A stretch of 64,000 nucleotides of DNA, from positions 1,054,001 through 1,118,000 of the forward strand of contig NZ_CP031223.1 in the NCBI RefSeq assembly GCF_008973485.1, written 5' to 3'. The position numbers and the translations under genes were made by a program. The first letter of the stretch is position 1. Each line of letters begins with the position of its first letter. The notes under the pieces were generated by a model. That model worked only from the letters and a program-made list of their open reading frames with translations. It ran no database searches and was not told the DNA's origin. Below, one piece after another: positions 1 to 9,021 of this stretch. The stretch comes from Psychrobacillus glaciei. GTDB taxonomy: Bacteria > Bacillota > Bacilli > Bacillales_A > Planococcaceae.

Positions 1-236
1 TGAAACACGGGAAATTTAAAGAGGCATGGGTTAAAATTGAATGGTTGAAACAAAAAATAAATTTAATCGTCAAAGATAATGGGATAGGTTTTGATCCAAA
101 TGTGGCAAAAGATAAATCATTTGGTTTAATCGGTATGCGCGAGCGAGTTGAATTGCTAGAAGGAACGATGAAAATTATTTCATCCCCTGGCAATGGTACA
201 AGCCTTTTGTTTAGTATCCCAATAAATGAGGAATAA
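1..236 (+). CDS. degS: Sensor histidine kinase DegS, C-terminal fragment
   Basis: This is the 3' end of a gene that starts before the window; the reading frame is set by codons beginning at position 3. The visible 77 residues are the ATP-binding (HATPase_c) half of a HisKA_3-type kinase. They show the end of an N box (KHGKF), a D/G1 box (DNGIGFD) and a G2-like box (FGLIGMRERV). DegS is the cytoplasmic kinase that phosphorylates the response regulator DegU, and degU follows 32 bp downstream, as in B. subtilis. The identification rests on these motifs and the neighbour; the sensor and phosphoacceptor parts are not visible. Confidence 0.9.
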   Translation, partial: KHGKFKEAWVKIEWLKQKINLIVKDNGIGFDPNVAKDKSFGLIGMRERVELLEGTMKIISSPGNGTSLLFSIPINEE

Positions 237-268
237 TAATACAGTAGTTTTTCTAGGAGGAAATGACA

Positions 269-943
269 ATGACCAAAATAATCATTATAGATGACCACCA
301 ACTTTTTAGAGAAGGGGTTAAACGAATTTTAGACTTTGAAGATTCATTTGAAGTAATCGCAGAAGGAAACGACGGCAATGATGTCCTTCGTTTATACGAA
401 CAATACCTTCCAGAAGTTGTGCTAATGGATATCAATATGCCTACCAAAAATGGTGTGGATGCAACAGCTGAACTAATCGAAAAATACCCAGATGCTAAAG
501 TAATCATGCTTTCCATCCATGACGATGAATCTTACGTAACGCACGCATTAAAAACTGGCGCACTAGGATACATGCTAAAAGAAATGGATGCAAACGCAAT
601 CGTCGCAGCTATTAAAGTAGTAGCAAAAGGTGGATCCTACTTACATCCGAAAGTAACACGCAACCTAGTTTCAGAATTCCGTCGCCTAAGCGAACGTGAA
701 AATAAAGGAAACTTCCACCAAACTGAAATTCGACGCCCATTCCATTTATTAACAAAGCGCGAATGCGAAGTACTCCAACTTTTAACCGATGGACAAAGTA
801 ACCGCACAATCGGCGAAACCCTATTCATCTCTGAAAAAACAGTTAAAAACCACGTATCCAGCATTCTTCAAAAAATGAACGTAAACGACCGCACCCAAGC
901 AGTCGTAACCGGCATCAAAAATGGCTGGGTCGAAGTACGATAA
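269..943 (+). CDS. degU: Two-component response regulator DegU
   Basis: NarL/FixJ-family regulator of 224 residues. The receiver domain comes first (acidic pair D8-D9, phosphoacceptor D54 in LMDINMP, conserved K in MLKEMD). A LuxR-type helix-turn-helix follows at the C terminus ([12 protein letters not shown], then [12 protein letters not shown]). In Bacillus, DegU controls exoenzymes, competence and motility genes. Two in-frame ATGs exist at 263 and 269. The AGGAGG at 255-260 is only 2 nt from the first and 8 nt from the second, so 269 is preferred, giving the family N terminus [11 protein letters not shown]. It forms an operon with degS and ends at a strong terminator. Confidence 0.95.
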   Translation: MTKIIIIDDHQLFREGVKRILDFEDSFEVIAEGNDGNDVLRLYEQYLPEVVLMDINMPTKNGVDATAELIEKYPDAKVIMLSIHDDESYVTHALKTGALGYMLKEMDANAIVAAIKVVAKGGSYLHPKVTRNLVSEFRRLSERENKGNFHQTEIRRPFHLLTKRECEVLQLLTDGQSNRTIGETLFISEKTVKNHVSSILQKMNVNDRTQAVVTGIKNGWVEVR

Positions 944-948
944 TAGTG

Positions 949-982
949 AACCCTCTTGCGTGAATGTGCAAGAGGGTTTTTT
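949..982 (+). terminator. Rho-independent terminator of degSU
   Basis: A perfect 9-bp stem (CCCTCTTGC with GCAAGAGGG, extended by AA/TT) has an 8-nt loop and is followed by six T. It starts 5 nt after the degU stop codon. Confidence 0.93.
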
Positions 983-1000
983 GTTGATGAGCGAGTGTTT

Positions 1001-1388
1001 GAGTTTGCGATACGCAAGGTTGAACTTGCGTTATCGAGGCTTTAATTTGCGTTATACCAAGTTGAATTTGCGATAAGCCCACTCCTCCATGGAAAATCCC
1101 CTTGAGTTTGCGATACGCAAGGTTGAACTTGCGTTATTGAGGCTTTAATTTGCGTTATGCCAAGTTGAATTTGCGCTAATCACGTTCCTCCATGGAAAAT
1201 CCCCTTGAGTTTGCGATACGCAAGGTTGAACTTGCGTTATCGAGGCTTTAATTTGCGTTATACCAACTTGAATTTGTGATAAGCCTATTCCTCCATGGAA
1301 AATCCCCTAAGTTTGCGATACGCGAGGTTGAACTTGCGTTATCGCAGCTTCAATTTGCGTTATGCCAAGCTGAGTTTGCGTTACTCTC
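1001..1388. repeat. Array 1: four 103-bp units of TTGCG words at 21-bp pitch
   Basis: Near-identical units start at 1001, 1104, 1207 and about 1309. Inside each unit the word TTGCG (usually followed by WTA) starts at exact 21-bp steps: 1005, 1026, 1047, 1068; 1108, 1129, 1150, 1171; 1211, 1232, 1253, 1274 (TTGTG); 1313, 1334, 1355, 1376. A 39- or 40-bp step, carrying CTCCATGGAAAATCCC, joins successive quartets. The array fills the gap between convergent degU and the NERD gene. Every reading frame I followed meets stop codons (for example CTTTAA before TTTGCG), so it does not look coding. Function unknown. Confidence 0.95.
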
Positions 1389-1406
1389 CTTATACCCTAG
1401 GAGTCA

Positions 1407-2333
1407 TCAATTCCTTTTAGGAGAATAGTATCGCCAGGCACCGCCTTTGTGCACATTTAAATTCAAACTTTTAAGCATGCGAGATGCTGAGTAAATGGAA
1501 TCGATTTTACAAAAATGGCGAAACTCTTTGTTTGAAATCTCTTTACTAATTAGCCAAAAGTATTCTTGTACTGTTTGACGATGTGCATTTCGTGCATTTT
1601 TCTTACATGATGGGCAATTCCATGTTCGCTCTAGACGCTTCATGCCCAACACCCCACAAAACGGGCATTCAACTCCGGGCATCAAAACTTTAGGTGGGAT
1701 ATGATAGTGTTCACATAATGGGGGATAAGTGAACGGGGTTTGCTCCGTTTGAATCACAAGCTCAATCGTCTGCAACTGCTCAGTAGATAGCGGAAGGGAA
1801 TTGGAATGGTTGTACATCTGAATCACTTTTTCATTCATACTTTCTAATTTTAAAAAAGGGTAGTGCTTAGGCTTTTGCCGAATTCTACACGACTTGGCTG
1901 TCATAATAACAGCACCAGTCACTTGCATGCTCGGGAAACCTGTTCTAAAATAATCCTTTATAAAACGAATATGCTTCATAAGTTGAAAATAAGGATTAGG
2001 CAACGAATTCTCTTTTTCATCCTCCGTGACTTTATAAAACTCCTCCGTTTCCAAATCGACAAACAAATCGCCGCTATAATTTTTCGACTCCAAAACGATA
2101 AAACAACGATCCGTCACAACAAGACAATCTATTTGTACTTTCCACTCTCCAATAGACAGGCTCACATTCGGGAAAATATTCACTAGTCCCGCTAATCGCA
2201 ACTCATCAAGCTTTCGAACTAGCCTATTCTCTCCGCGATCACCAGCTTCCATTTTTCTAATTTCATCTTGTATAAAGTCAACGGTTTGCACATCAGATAT
2301 TCTCTTCAATAATGCATGATGTTCTTTCCTCAA
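1407..2333 (-). CDS. NERD (nuclease-related) domain protein with zinc ribbon
   Basis: Predicted 308-residue cytoplasmic protein. Residues about 30-150 match the NERD domain pattern: G-x-x-GE (GDRGENRL), then IDCLVV and IVLESKNYSGDL, which correspond to the D and E-x-K nuclease-fold positions. Near residues 220-245 two CxxC pairs (CPFCG and CPSCKK) form a likely zinc ribbon. NERD proteins are common in Bacillus; their biological role is not established. The start is a TTG at 2333 (minus strand), preceded by GGAGGTG at 2339-2345. It converges on degU across array 1 and is probably monocistronic. Confidence 0.8.
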   Translation of the reverse strand: MRKEHHALLKRISDVQTVDFIQDEIRKMEAGDRGENRLVRKLDELRLAGLVNIFPNVSLSIGEWKVQIDCLVVTDRCFIVLESKNYSGDLFVDLETEEFYKVTEDEKENSLPNPYFQLMKHIRFIKDYFRTGFPSMQVTGAVIMTAKSCRIRQKPKHYPFLKLESMNEKVIQMYNHSNSLPLSTEQLQTIELVIQTEQTPFTYPPLCEHYHIPPKVLMPGVECPFCGVLGMKRLERTWNCPSCKKNARNAHRQTVQEYFWLISKEISNKEFRHFCKIDSIYSASRMLKSLNLNVHKGGAWRYYSPKRN

Positions 2334-2461
2334 AAATTCACCTCCAATCTACCTACATCATATAATCATTTAATAGAAAATTCTACCTATTTAAAATGGA
2401 ACTAATTAATTGAGTTTTCGTCTTAGTTATGACAAAATAACCTCAGCAGGAGGAGAATTGA

Positions 2462-3037
2462 ATGAAACTTATACACCTATTAATACTTGCAGCAACTGTA
2501 TTAGCACTTGCTGCTTGCAATAGCAATGAAGATAAAGCAAAAACTGCAGGATCCGCTAGCGATAATGCGCCTTCCAATGCCCAATCGGTGACAGATCATG
2601 GGGCAAAAGATAAATCTCAAGTAGGCTTCCAAATGGCTGGAGGCAATATTGAAGAAGCGATGAATGTCCCGAAAAAAGCAAAAATAGCTATTATTGAGGC
2701 TTTCAACGAATACATGGACGCATTTAATGAAGAAAATATTGACCGCTACATGAAGACAATCTCCAAAAAACCAGAAGGCTTCAACTATGAAACGGAAAAA
2801 AGCGATGTACAAGCTGCATTCAAGGAATATGACATTACACGTACCGCAGAAAATACGACGATCATTCAATACGATGAAAATAACGCACAAGTATTTGCCA
2901 ACCTAAATACCAATCTCGTACAACCATCGACGGGTGCAAAACTCGAACGCAATGGACGTCAAGTCACTGTATTCGTCAAAGAAGACGGCAAATGGCTTGT
3001 CACAAGCGTCTACTTTATGATGGAAACATCCAAATAA
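2462..3037 (+). CDS. Predicted lipoprotein with NTF2-like domain
   Basis: Predicted 191-residue lipoprotein. A type II signal peptide ends in the lipobox LAAC, so C19 would be lipidated and the protein anchored outside the membrane. A low-complexity linker (residues 20-70) precedes an alpha+beta domain (about 75-190) with the pattern of NTF2/SnoaL-like folds: a helix with AFNEYMDAFNEENIDRYM, then strands ending in EDGKWLVTSVYF. The ATG has an AGGAGGAG site at 2449-2456. Comparable extracytoplasmic NTF2-like lipoproteins occur in bacilli without assigned function. It is flanked by the divergent NERD gene and a terminator, so it looks monocistronic. Confidence 0.75.
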   Translation: MKLIHLLILAATVLALAACNSNEDKAKTAGSASDNAPSNAQSVTDHGAKDKSQVGFQMAGGNIEEAMNVPKKAKIAIIEAFNEYMDAFNEENIDRYMKTISKKPEGFNYETEKSDVQAAFKEYDITRTAENTTIIQYDENNAQVFANLNTNLVQPSTGAKLERNGRQVTVFVKEDGKWLVTSVYFMMETSK

Positions 3038-3040
3038 CAA

Positions 3041-3072
3041 AAGCCCCTCGATCATGTCGATGGGGCCTTTTT
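3041..3072 (+). terminator. Rho-independent terminator after the lipoprotein gene
   Basis: A stem of AAGCCCCTCGA against TCGATGGGGCCTT closes on a small loop and runs into a T tract. It starts 4 nt after the stop codon. Confidence 0.9.
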
Positions 3073-3136
3073 ACTATTACATTTAAACTAAATATTCAGT
3101 AAACTAGTAATAGTACAAAAAGTCAGGAGATAGCCC

Positions 3137-4465
3137 ATGGACAAAAAACTACAACAATTTTTAACTGGCCGCATATGGCTTCGCGAACACACCCCATTCC
3201 CGCCCGAAGTCATCGACGCCCACATCGACAGCGGTCATATCCACCTCAAACCCGGCATCATCACACACACCCATAACTTTTTCTTTTGGCAATTAAAGAA
3301 GAGCTTCTGTAACCGATGCCACAACACAAACCAACACTTATTTCACACATTTGACTGTGCTCGCTGTAACCAAAAATGTACCTATTGCCGCCATTGCATA
3401 CGGATGGGGCGGGTGAGTAGTTGTTCAGAGTTACTTCTTTGGGACAAGCATCATGCTCGCGGCGCGAACGCACACATCTTCGACTGGAGCGGCCAACTAA
3501 CACCGCTTCAACAAAAAGCAAGTGAAGAGCTTCTCACAAGTGTCCAACAAAATAAATCCCACCTCCTGCACGCAGTTTGTGGAGCGGGAAAAACAGAGCT
3601 ACTCTTCCCATCTATTTTCGCATCATTACAAGAAGGAAAACGAGTTTGCGTCGCAGCTCCTAGAACAGATGTCATCCTAGAACTTTTCCCACGGTTCCAA
3701 AAAGTATTCCCGAAAACGAACATACACGCACTATACGGAAGTGCTCCAGACCAGGATGGATTTGCCGAACTGGTTCTAGCAACTACGCACCAGCTCTACC
3801 GTTTCGAAAACACATTCGATGTCGTATTTGTCGACGAAGCAGATGCCTTCCCGTATTACGCGGACGAAACATTGAGACGAGCTGTCACGAAAGCGACGAA
3901 AAAAAATGCTGCCATTCATTACGTAACTGCCACTCCTACCAAATCATTAAAAACAACTAACCAATCTGTACTTTCCCGTAGGTATCATGGACATGACCTA
4001 CCAGTTCCAACATACAGCGCACTATGGGGGTACACACGTAAATTGAAAAAAGGAAAAATCCCAACTAAACTTCAACAATGGATTGAAGATAAAACAAAAA
4101 ATAATATCCCATTTCTCGTTTTCTTACCAACAATTGAAATGCTTGAAAACTTCCCTGAAAATTTACCGAGAGTTCATGCAGAACATCCGGATCGAAAAGA
4201 GATCGTTATGCAACTTCGTGAAAAGAAAATACCAGGTCTACTTACGACAACCATTTTAGAACGAGGCATTACGATTGAGAATGTCCACGTAGCGGTAGTA
4301 GGAGCAGAACAGAAAATATTCACTTCGAGCGCACTCATTCAAATTAGTGGCCGAGTTGGACGCTCATTCAAATACCCGGACGGTGATATCGTCTTCTTCC
4401 ATCACGGCATTACCCATGAAATGGATAAAGCAAAAGCCGCAATCGAAGGGTGGAACAAAGAATGA
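3137..4465 (+). CDS. comFA: Competence DNA-uptake ATPase ComFA
   Basis: Superfamily 2 DEAD-box-type helicase/translocase of 442 residues that helps drive transforming DNA into the cytoplasm. A cysteine-rich zinc module lies at residues about 58-96 (CNRCH, CARCNQKCTYCRHC). It is followed by Walker A (CGAGKT, 148-153), the DEAD motif (VDEAD, 232-236), motif III (TATPT) and the C-terminal helicase signature ending in ISGRVGRS. The length is close to B. subtilis ComFA (463). The ATG at 3137 has an AGGAGAT site. It overlaps comFC by 4 nt. A 9-bp inverted repeat (3072-3080 with 3107-3115) lies upstream and might be an operator. Confidence 0.93.
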   Translation: MDKKLQQFLTGRIWLREHTPFPPEVIDAHIDSGHIHLKPGIITHTHNFFFWQLKKSFCNRCHNTNQHLFHTFDCARCNQKCTYCRHCIRMGRVSSCSELLLWDKHHARGANAHIFDWSGQLTPLQQKASEELLTSVQQNKSHLLHAVCGAGKTELLFPSIFASLQEGKRVCVAAPRTDVILELFPRFQKVFPKTNIHALYGSAPDQDGFAELVLATTHQLYRFENTFDVVFVDEADAFPYYADETLRRAVTKATKKNAAIHYVTATPTKSLKTTNQSVLSRRYHGHDLPVPTYSALWGYTRKLKKGKIPTKLQQWIEDKTKNNIPFLVFLPTIEMLENFPENLPRVHAEHPDRKEIVMQLREKKIPGLLTTTILERGITIENVHVAVVGAEQKIFTSSALIQISGRVGRSFKYPDGDIVFFHHGITHEMDKAKAAIEGWNKE

Positions 4466-5085
4466 ACTGCTTAATATGCGGAAGTATCTTTCAATCACCT
4501 CCTACTTGGAGAAAGTTATTTATATATGAAATAGAGCCGACAGCCTGTAATCGATGTCTAAGTAAATTCGAGAAAACTTCCCCTGAAATTGATTTCTCGG
4601 ATTTTCAAGGAACCTATTACGAGGGGGCGGTCGATTCAGTCACAACTTTTTACACCTACAAAGAAGCGATGAAAAGTTATTTACATCAATATAAATTCTT
4701 GCAAGATGTAGCACTCGCACAAGTATTTGCAGATGAACTTCGCCATGTATTCCAAGCTAAAGAAGGAATAGTCGTCCCAATTCCAATGCATCCAGAAAAG
4801 CTACTGCGCAGAACTTTCGCTCAAGTAGATGAACTGTTAAGTTGCGCGGGAATCCCTTTCAAACAATTACTCGCTAAAACAGAGACAAATGAGCAAGGGA
4901 AAAAGACAAAAAAAGAACGGTTAGAAGCAAAATCACTATTTAAAGTAATAGATAAAATAGAAGCACAAAACTATCTTTTATTCGATGATATCTACACAAC
5001 TGGTACTACTATTCATCATGCTGCAAAAGTATTAAAGGAAGCAGGTGCTAAAAGAGTCGATGCGATTACTTTAATAAAAGGATAG
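4462..5085 (+). CDS. comFC: Competence protein ComFC, phosphoribosyltransferase-like
   Basis: ComFC/GntX-family protein of 207 residues. Two N-terminal CxxC pairs (MNCLICG and CNRCL) make a zinc finger. The C-terminal phosphoribosyltransferase-type domain carries the PRPP-loop motif LLFDDIYTTGTT. ComFC acts with ComFA in natural transformation and binds single-stranded DNA in studied homologs. The chosen ATG at 4462 overlaps the comFA stop as ATGA and gives the typical start MNCLICG; an in-frame GTG at 4450 is possible but lacks a well-placed Shine-Dalgarno site. Confidence 0.92.
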   Translation: MNCLICGSIFQSPPTWRKLFIYEIEPTACNRCLSKFEKTSPEIDFSDFQGTYYEGAVDSVTTFYTYKEAMKSYLHQYKFLQDVALAQVFADELRHVFQAKEGIVVPIPMHPEKLLRRTFAQVDELLSCAGIPFKQLLAKTETNEQGKKTKKERLEAKSLFKVIDKIEAQNYLLFDDIYTTGTTIHHAAKVLKEAGAKRVDAITLIKG

Positions 5086-5130
5086 ATTGCCGATATATAG
5101 GAGGAGATATTGAACCAAGGAGGATCTACC

Positions 5131-5535
5131 ATGGGAGAACTGAAAAATTGCCCTTCCTGCGGCGAATTTTTTAACTATACAGGACTAAGAGAAGTATGTA
5201 ATAACTGTGCAATGAATGAAGAAAAACTATATGAAGTTGTGTACCGTTTCCTTCGTAAACGTGAAAATCGTGCTGCTACTGTCGAACGAATCGTTGAAGT
5301 AACAGGCGTGGAAGAATCCCTTCTACACAAGTGGGTTCGAAAAGGCCGACTACAACCAGCCATGTTCCCAAACCTCGGCTACCCATGCGACAATTGTGGA
5401 AAATTAACCATTCAAGGAAAACTATGCAAAGGGTGTACAGAAGAGTTTAAATCCGGCCTCCGTCAATTAGACGCCGCTTTAGAATTCCGAGAAAAAGTGA
5501 ACACCCACGAAAATACCTATCATAAACAAAAATAA
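5131..5535 (+). CDS. yvyF: Flagellar operon protein YvyF
   Basis: YvyF-family protein of 134 residues (TIGR03826-type). It has an N-terminal zinc ribbon (CPSCGEFF then CNNCA), a central MerR/excisionase-like helical stretch (TVERIVEVTGVEESLLHKWVRKGRL) and a second zinc ribbon (CDNCG then CKGC). Its function is not established. In Bacillus it always sits between comFC and flgM, as here. The ATG at 5131 follows AAGGAGG at 5118-5124; an upstream in-frame TTG at 5110 is less well placed. Confidence 0.88.
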   Translation: MGELKNCPSCGEFFNYTGLREVCNNCAMNEEKLYEVVYRFLRKRENRAATVERIVEVTGVEESLLHKWVRKGRLQPAMFPNLGYPCDNCGKLTIQGKLCKGCTEEFKSGLRQLDAALEFREKVNTHENTYHKQK

Positions 5536-5558
5536 CTCCCACCTAATATAGGAGTTTC

Positions 5559-5607
5559 AGACTGTAGGCAAACTCGATAAAAATTGAGTTTGTCTACAGT
5601 CTTTTTC
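5559..5607 (+). terminator. Terminator of the comF-yvyF transcript
   Basis: A 17-bp imperfect stem (AGACTGTAGGCAAACTC with GAGTTTGTCTACAGTCT, one mismatch) is followed by a T run. A smaller AACTCC/GGAGTT hairpin (5534-5556) precedes it. Nearly the same hairpin occurs at 48803-48852. Confidence 0.88.
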
Positions 5608-5713
5608 TTATCTTCCCGCTCTAGCGTACCTGTGACAGACTCAATTGTTCCCCAAATTGTGGCTGACACGGGACGCGGGTTTACACATTCCATATATTTC
5701 ATCTAAATTAATC

Positions 5714-5740
5714 TAAACACTTCAAAATTCTAACCGAAAT
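5714..5740 (+). promoter_or_regulatory. Sigma-D-like promoter of the flgM operon
   Basis: TAAA at 5714-5717, a 15-nt spacer, then ACCGAAAT at 5733-5740, which matches 6 of 8 positions of the sigma-D -10 consensus GCCGATAT. It lies 44 bp upstream of flgM, where B. subtilis also has a sigma-D promoter. Confidence 0.75.
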
Positions 5741-5783
5741 AACCTATAGACACTTCTTATAGAAGAAGGGAGGACTAAAAAAC

Positions 5784-6047
5784 ATGAAAATTTCAAATAT
5801 ACCTTTAAACCAAGTAAATCCATACAAACGCAACCAGCAACAAACGGAAAAAGCACAAAACACACCAAAACCAACAACCGATCAACTAGAAATTTCATCT
5901 GCAGCAAAAAACATGCAAATAAAATCTCCAATTGAAGTAGAACAAGCAGAACGAGTTGCTGCTATAAAAGCAGATATCGATGCAGGAACATACAAAGTAG
6001 ATGCGAAACAACTAGCATCGAACATCCTCAATTATTACCGTATTTAG
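5784..6047 (+). CDS. flgM: Anti-sigma-D factor FlgM
   Basis: FlgM of 87 residues, the usual size. It binds sigma-D and is relieved when the hook-basal body is complete. The N-terminal half is polar and probably disordered (Q/T/P-rich). The C-terminal half has the typical sigma-binding helices (ISSAAKNM, then VAAIKADIDAGTYKVDAKQLASNIL). A GGGAGG site precedes the ATG. It is the first gene after the sigma-D-like promoter and is followed 15 bp later by flgN, so the sigma factor's own inhibitor is in its regulon. Confidence 0.93.
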   Translation: MKISNIPLNQVNPYKRNQQQTEKAQNTPKPTTDQLEISSAAKNMQIKSPIEVEQAERVAAIKADIDAGTYKVDAKQLASNILNYYRI

Positions 6048-6062
6048 AAGGAGCTCAAAAAC

Positions 6063-6557
6063 ATGTCCATCGAAAAAATTTTGCAAGCTCTAACGAAACT
6101 TGAAAAGCTGCACAAAAGTTTACTAGAAATTGCATACAAAAAAACAGAAGCCATCAAAACCGGGGACATGGACAGTCTAAACCAACTGCTCAAGGACGAG
6201 CAGGCACATGTAGCAGGCATTTCTCAACTGGAACATCAGCGTCAATTAGAGGTAACGGATTACCTTCGAGCAAAAGGAATTGCTCCTACTGACAACCCAA
6301 CTGTTGCACTAGTTTTAGAAAATACCAACACAGACGAAGAAAAGGCTCTGCTTGGGGCAGCACGTAACAAGCTCCTACTTACTCTAGAAACACTAAGACA
6401 CCAAAACGATCTAAACCAAAAACTAACTCTCCAATCATTACAATTCGTCAACTTAACACTAGAAATGTTACGACCGAAGCCAGATCAAATAAACTACTCA
6501 AAAACCGAAGTAAAAGGTCCCTCACAAGACAAAACCTACTTCGACTCACAAGCATAA
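6063..6557 (+). CDS. flgN: Flagellar chaperone FlgN
   Basis: FlgN-family protein of 164 residues (YvyG in B. subtilis). It is almost entirely helical, with a central coiled-coil-like region (residues 5-130). FlgN is the cytoplasmic chaperone for the hook-filament junction proteins FlgK and FlgL, which are encoded immediately downstream. The ATG has an AGAAGGAGCT site. It lies 12 bp from flgK. The family call rests on helical character, size and position; the primary sequence of FlgN is poorly conserved. Confidence 0.85.
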   Translation: MSIEKILQALTKLEKLHKSLLEIAYKKTEAIKTGDMDSLNQLLKDEQAHVAGISQLEHQRQLEVTDYLRAKGIAPTDNPTVALVLENTNTDEEKALLGAARNKLLLTLETLRHQNDLNQKLTLQSLQFVNLTLEMLRPKPDQINYSKTEVKGPSQDKTYFDSQA

Positions 6558-6569
6558 GGAGGCGAACCC

Positions 6570-8108
6570 ATGGGCTCCACATTTATGGGACTAGAAGCAA
6601 GTAAACGCGGACTTACAACACAACAATCCGCACTGTATACAACGGGACATAATATTTCAAACGCAAACACAGTAGGGTTTTCACGCCAACGTGTAAACAT
6701 GCAAACATCTCTACCTTACCCTGGAATGGGTCTAAATGCAGCAAAAGTTCCTGGATTTATTGGAACGGGCGTCGAAGCACAATCTGTTCAACGTATACGA
6801 GATCAATTCATTGACCGCCAATTTCGTCAAGAATCTAACAAACTAGGATACTGGGAAACAAAATCTAATGCGATTTCCCAGATGGAAGATATTCTCTCAG
6901 AACCATCTGATTTTGGTTTAAACACATCGTTAGATCAGTTTTGGAAGTCGCTTCAAGATTTAAGTACTAATCCAGAAAATGCTGGTGCACGAAAAGTAGT
7001 CGTGCAAAGAGGTATTGCAGTTGCAGAATCATTTAACTATATCAATAAACAATTGACGGATATCCAAGGGAATTTAAAGAATGAAATTCGAGTTTCAACA
7101 AATGATGTGAACTCTATATTGAAACAAATTGCATCCATTAACGAGCAAATTCAACAAATTGAACCTAATGGTTATATGCCAAATGATTTATATGATACTC
7201 GAGATACTTTGCTGGATGAATTAACTACCTATTTCCCAATTGAATTAGAGTATTCTAAATCAGGCGGAAACGCACTGGCGATTGCAGAAGGCACAGTAAA
7301 GGTATCTATTAAAACAAACAGCGGATTAGTTGAGGTAGTAAATGGAAAAGATGCTGTAACTTTAAAGGCGGATGGTTTAAATAATGATAATAGTTTTGAA
7401 CCTTTTACTCAGTTTACGGTGGAAGGTAAGGGAAATATAAAAGGAGGAACAATTAGTTATAGCGATTTAGACAAAAGTAAAGGTAAATTGCTAGCAACCA
7501 TTGACTCTTATGGATATACAGATAAAAGTGTTACGACAGGATTTTATCCTGAGATGCTTAAGAACTTAGACGATATGGCTGCTGCTTTCGCTAAAAAGTT
7601 TAACGAAATACACGGAGGTGGTACTGATTTAAACGGTGATGTTGGTAAAGACTTTTTTGTTTCTAAAACGGGTAGTCCTATATCAATATCAGCAAGTACT
7701 ATTTCTGTAGATTCTATTTTTGAAAGCGAGCCGTCTTTATTAGCTGCCTCTTCATCCACTGGAAAAGAAGAGGGGAATGGGGCAAATGCATTATTACTTA
7801 GTAAGATGAAATTCGATCCTTTAACGATTGGTTCCGCAACAAATACTACTGTACAATCTTTCTATCAATCTATCATTGGTAAACTTGGAGTTGATGGTGA
7901 ACAAGCAAATCGATTGGCTTATAATTCAGCTACAATTAAATTAACAGTGGAGAATAATCGTGCTTCAGTCAGTTCTGTTTCTTTAGATGAGGAAATGACG
8001 AATATGATCACATTCCAACAAGCTTATAATGCCTCTGCTCGTATGATTACTGTAATAGATGAAACATTAGACAAAATTATCAACGGTATGGGACGAGTAG
8101 GACTATAA
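6570..8108 (+). CDS. flgK: Flagellar hook-filament junction protein FlgK (HAP1)
   Basis: FlgK of 512 residues, close to B. subtilis (507). The N-terminal rod/hook signature includes SALYTTGHNISNANTVGFSR. The C-terminal heptad-type region (SLDEEMTNMITFQQAYNASARMI) forms the terminal coiled coil with the N terminus. It is exported through the flagellar type III apparatus and caps the hook for filament growth. The ATG at 6570 follows AAGGAGG at 6557-6563, which overlaps the flgN stop codon. It is 16 bp upstream of flgL. Confidence 0.95.
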   Translation: MGSTFMGLEASKRGLTTQQSALYTTGHNISNANTVGFSRQRVNMQTSLPYPGMGLNAAKVPGFIGTGVEAQSVQRIRDQFIDRQFRQESNKLGYWETKSNAISQMEDILSEPSDFGLNTSLDQFWKSLQDLSTNPENAGARKVVVQRGIAVAESFNYINKQLTDIQGNLKNEIRVSTNDVNSILKQIASINEQIQQIEPNGYMPNDLYDTRDTLLDELTTYFPIELEYSKSGGNALAIAEGTVKVSIKTNSGLVEVVNGKDAVTLKADGLNNDNSFEPFTQFTVEGKGNIKGGTISYSDLDKSKGKLLATIDSYGYTDKSVTTGFYPEMLKNLDDMAAAFAKKFNEIHGGGTDLNGDVGKDFFVSKTGSPISISASTISVDSIFESEPSLLAASSSTGKEEGNGANALLLSKMKFDPLTIGSATNTTVQSFYQSIIGKLGVDGEQANRLAYNSATIKLTVENNRASVSSVSLDEEMTNMITFQQAYNASARMITVIDETLDKIINGMGRVGL

Positions 8109-8124
8109 TTAGGAGGTCAATCAT

Positions 8125-9015
8125 ATGCGCATAACGCAATCAATGCTTTCGACTAATATGCTTCGTAATTTGTCTAATAGTTATAACAAAATGGCAACAT
8201 TACAAGAACAGATTAACACGGGAAAAAAAATTACTAGGCCTTCCCAGGATCCGGTAGTAGCTATAAAAGGTATCGGGTACCGTACAGATTTAGGAAAAGT
8301 AGAACAATATCAACGTAATCTTGGAGAAGTGAACAACTGGTTAGATAGTTCAGATGATGCGCTTGATAAAGTTGGATTAGCACTAAAACGTGTACAAGAA
8401 TTAGTAACGGATGCTGCGAACGATACAAAAACTCCTGAAGATCGAGATAAGATAAAAAATGAAATAACTCAAATAAAAGCACAAATTCGTGATTTAGCCA
8501 ATACGAAAGTTGGAGATAAATATATTTTCTCCGGAACAAAGACATTATCACCACTATACGACAGCAACGGATCTATATTAGGAGAAACTGGGGTCGATGG
8601 TGCCGTTAATATTGAAGTTTACGATGGGGTAGAAATCAAAGTAAATACAAATGGTAAAACAATGTTTGAAGATATTGATAAGATGATGGAAAATATTGAA
8701 TCATCCCTAGATAGTTCAAAAGTTCCGGTAGCAACAGGAGCGGATATCGGAAAATACTTAGAAGATATTAATAAAAATCAAGATTCAGTCTTAGGTGCCC
8801 GTGCAGACATCGGAGCACGTCAAAATCGTGTAGAAATGATGGAAGACAGACTAGGCGCACAAGAAATTATTGTAACAAAACAACTTTCCGCTAACGAAGA
8901 TATCGATTATGAAAAAGCTATCACTGAAATGATCACACAAGAATCAATTCACCGTGCAGCACTCTCAGTGGGTGCCCGAATCATTCAACCAAGCTTAGTA
9001 GACTTTTTACGATAA
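8125..9015 (+). CDS. flgL: Flagellar hook-filament junction protein FlgL (HAP3)
   Basis: Flagellin-related HAP3 of 296 residues (B. subtilis FlgL 298). The N-terminal flagellin-like helix is present (MRITQSMLSTNMLRNLSNSY, then GKKITRPSQDP), as is the C-terminal helix (NEDIDYEKAITEMITQESIHRAAL). It forms the distal ring of the hook-filament junction. The ATG has an AGGAGGTC site. A terminator-like hairpin separates it from yviE, so flgM-flgN-flgK-flgL may be partly insulated from yviE-fliW-csrA. Confidence 0.95.
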   Translation: MRITQSMLSTNMLRNLSNSYNKMATLQEQINTGKKITRPSQDPVVAIKGIGYRTDLGKVEQYQRNLGEVNNWLDSSDDALDKVGLALKRVQELVTDAANDTKTPEDRDKIKNEITQIKAQIRDLANTKVGDKYIFSGTKTLSPLYDSNGSILGETGVDGAVNIEVYDGVEIKVNTNGKTMFEDIDKMMENIESSLDSSKVPVATGADIGKYLEDINKNQDSVLGARADIGARQNRVEMMEDRLGAQEIIVTKQLSANEDIDYEKAITEMITQESIHRAALSVGARIIQPSLVDFLR

Positions 9016-9021
9016 TAAATA

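Noticed and set aside
1001-1388. CRISPR array
   Set aside because: Units are nearly identical throughout, words are only 5-8 bp at 21-bp pitch, there are no unique spacers of CRISPR size and no cas genes.
3072-3115. ComK box upstream of comFA
   Set aside because: I could not find a paired AAAA-N5-TTTT arrangement; only an unrelated 9-bp inverted repeat is visible.
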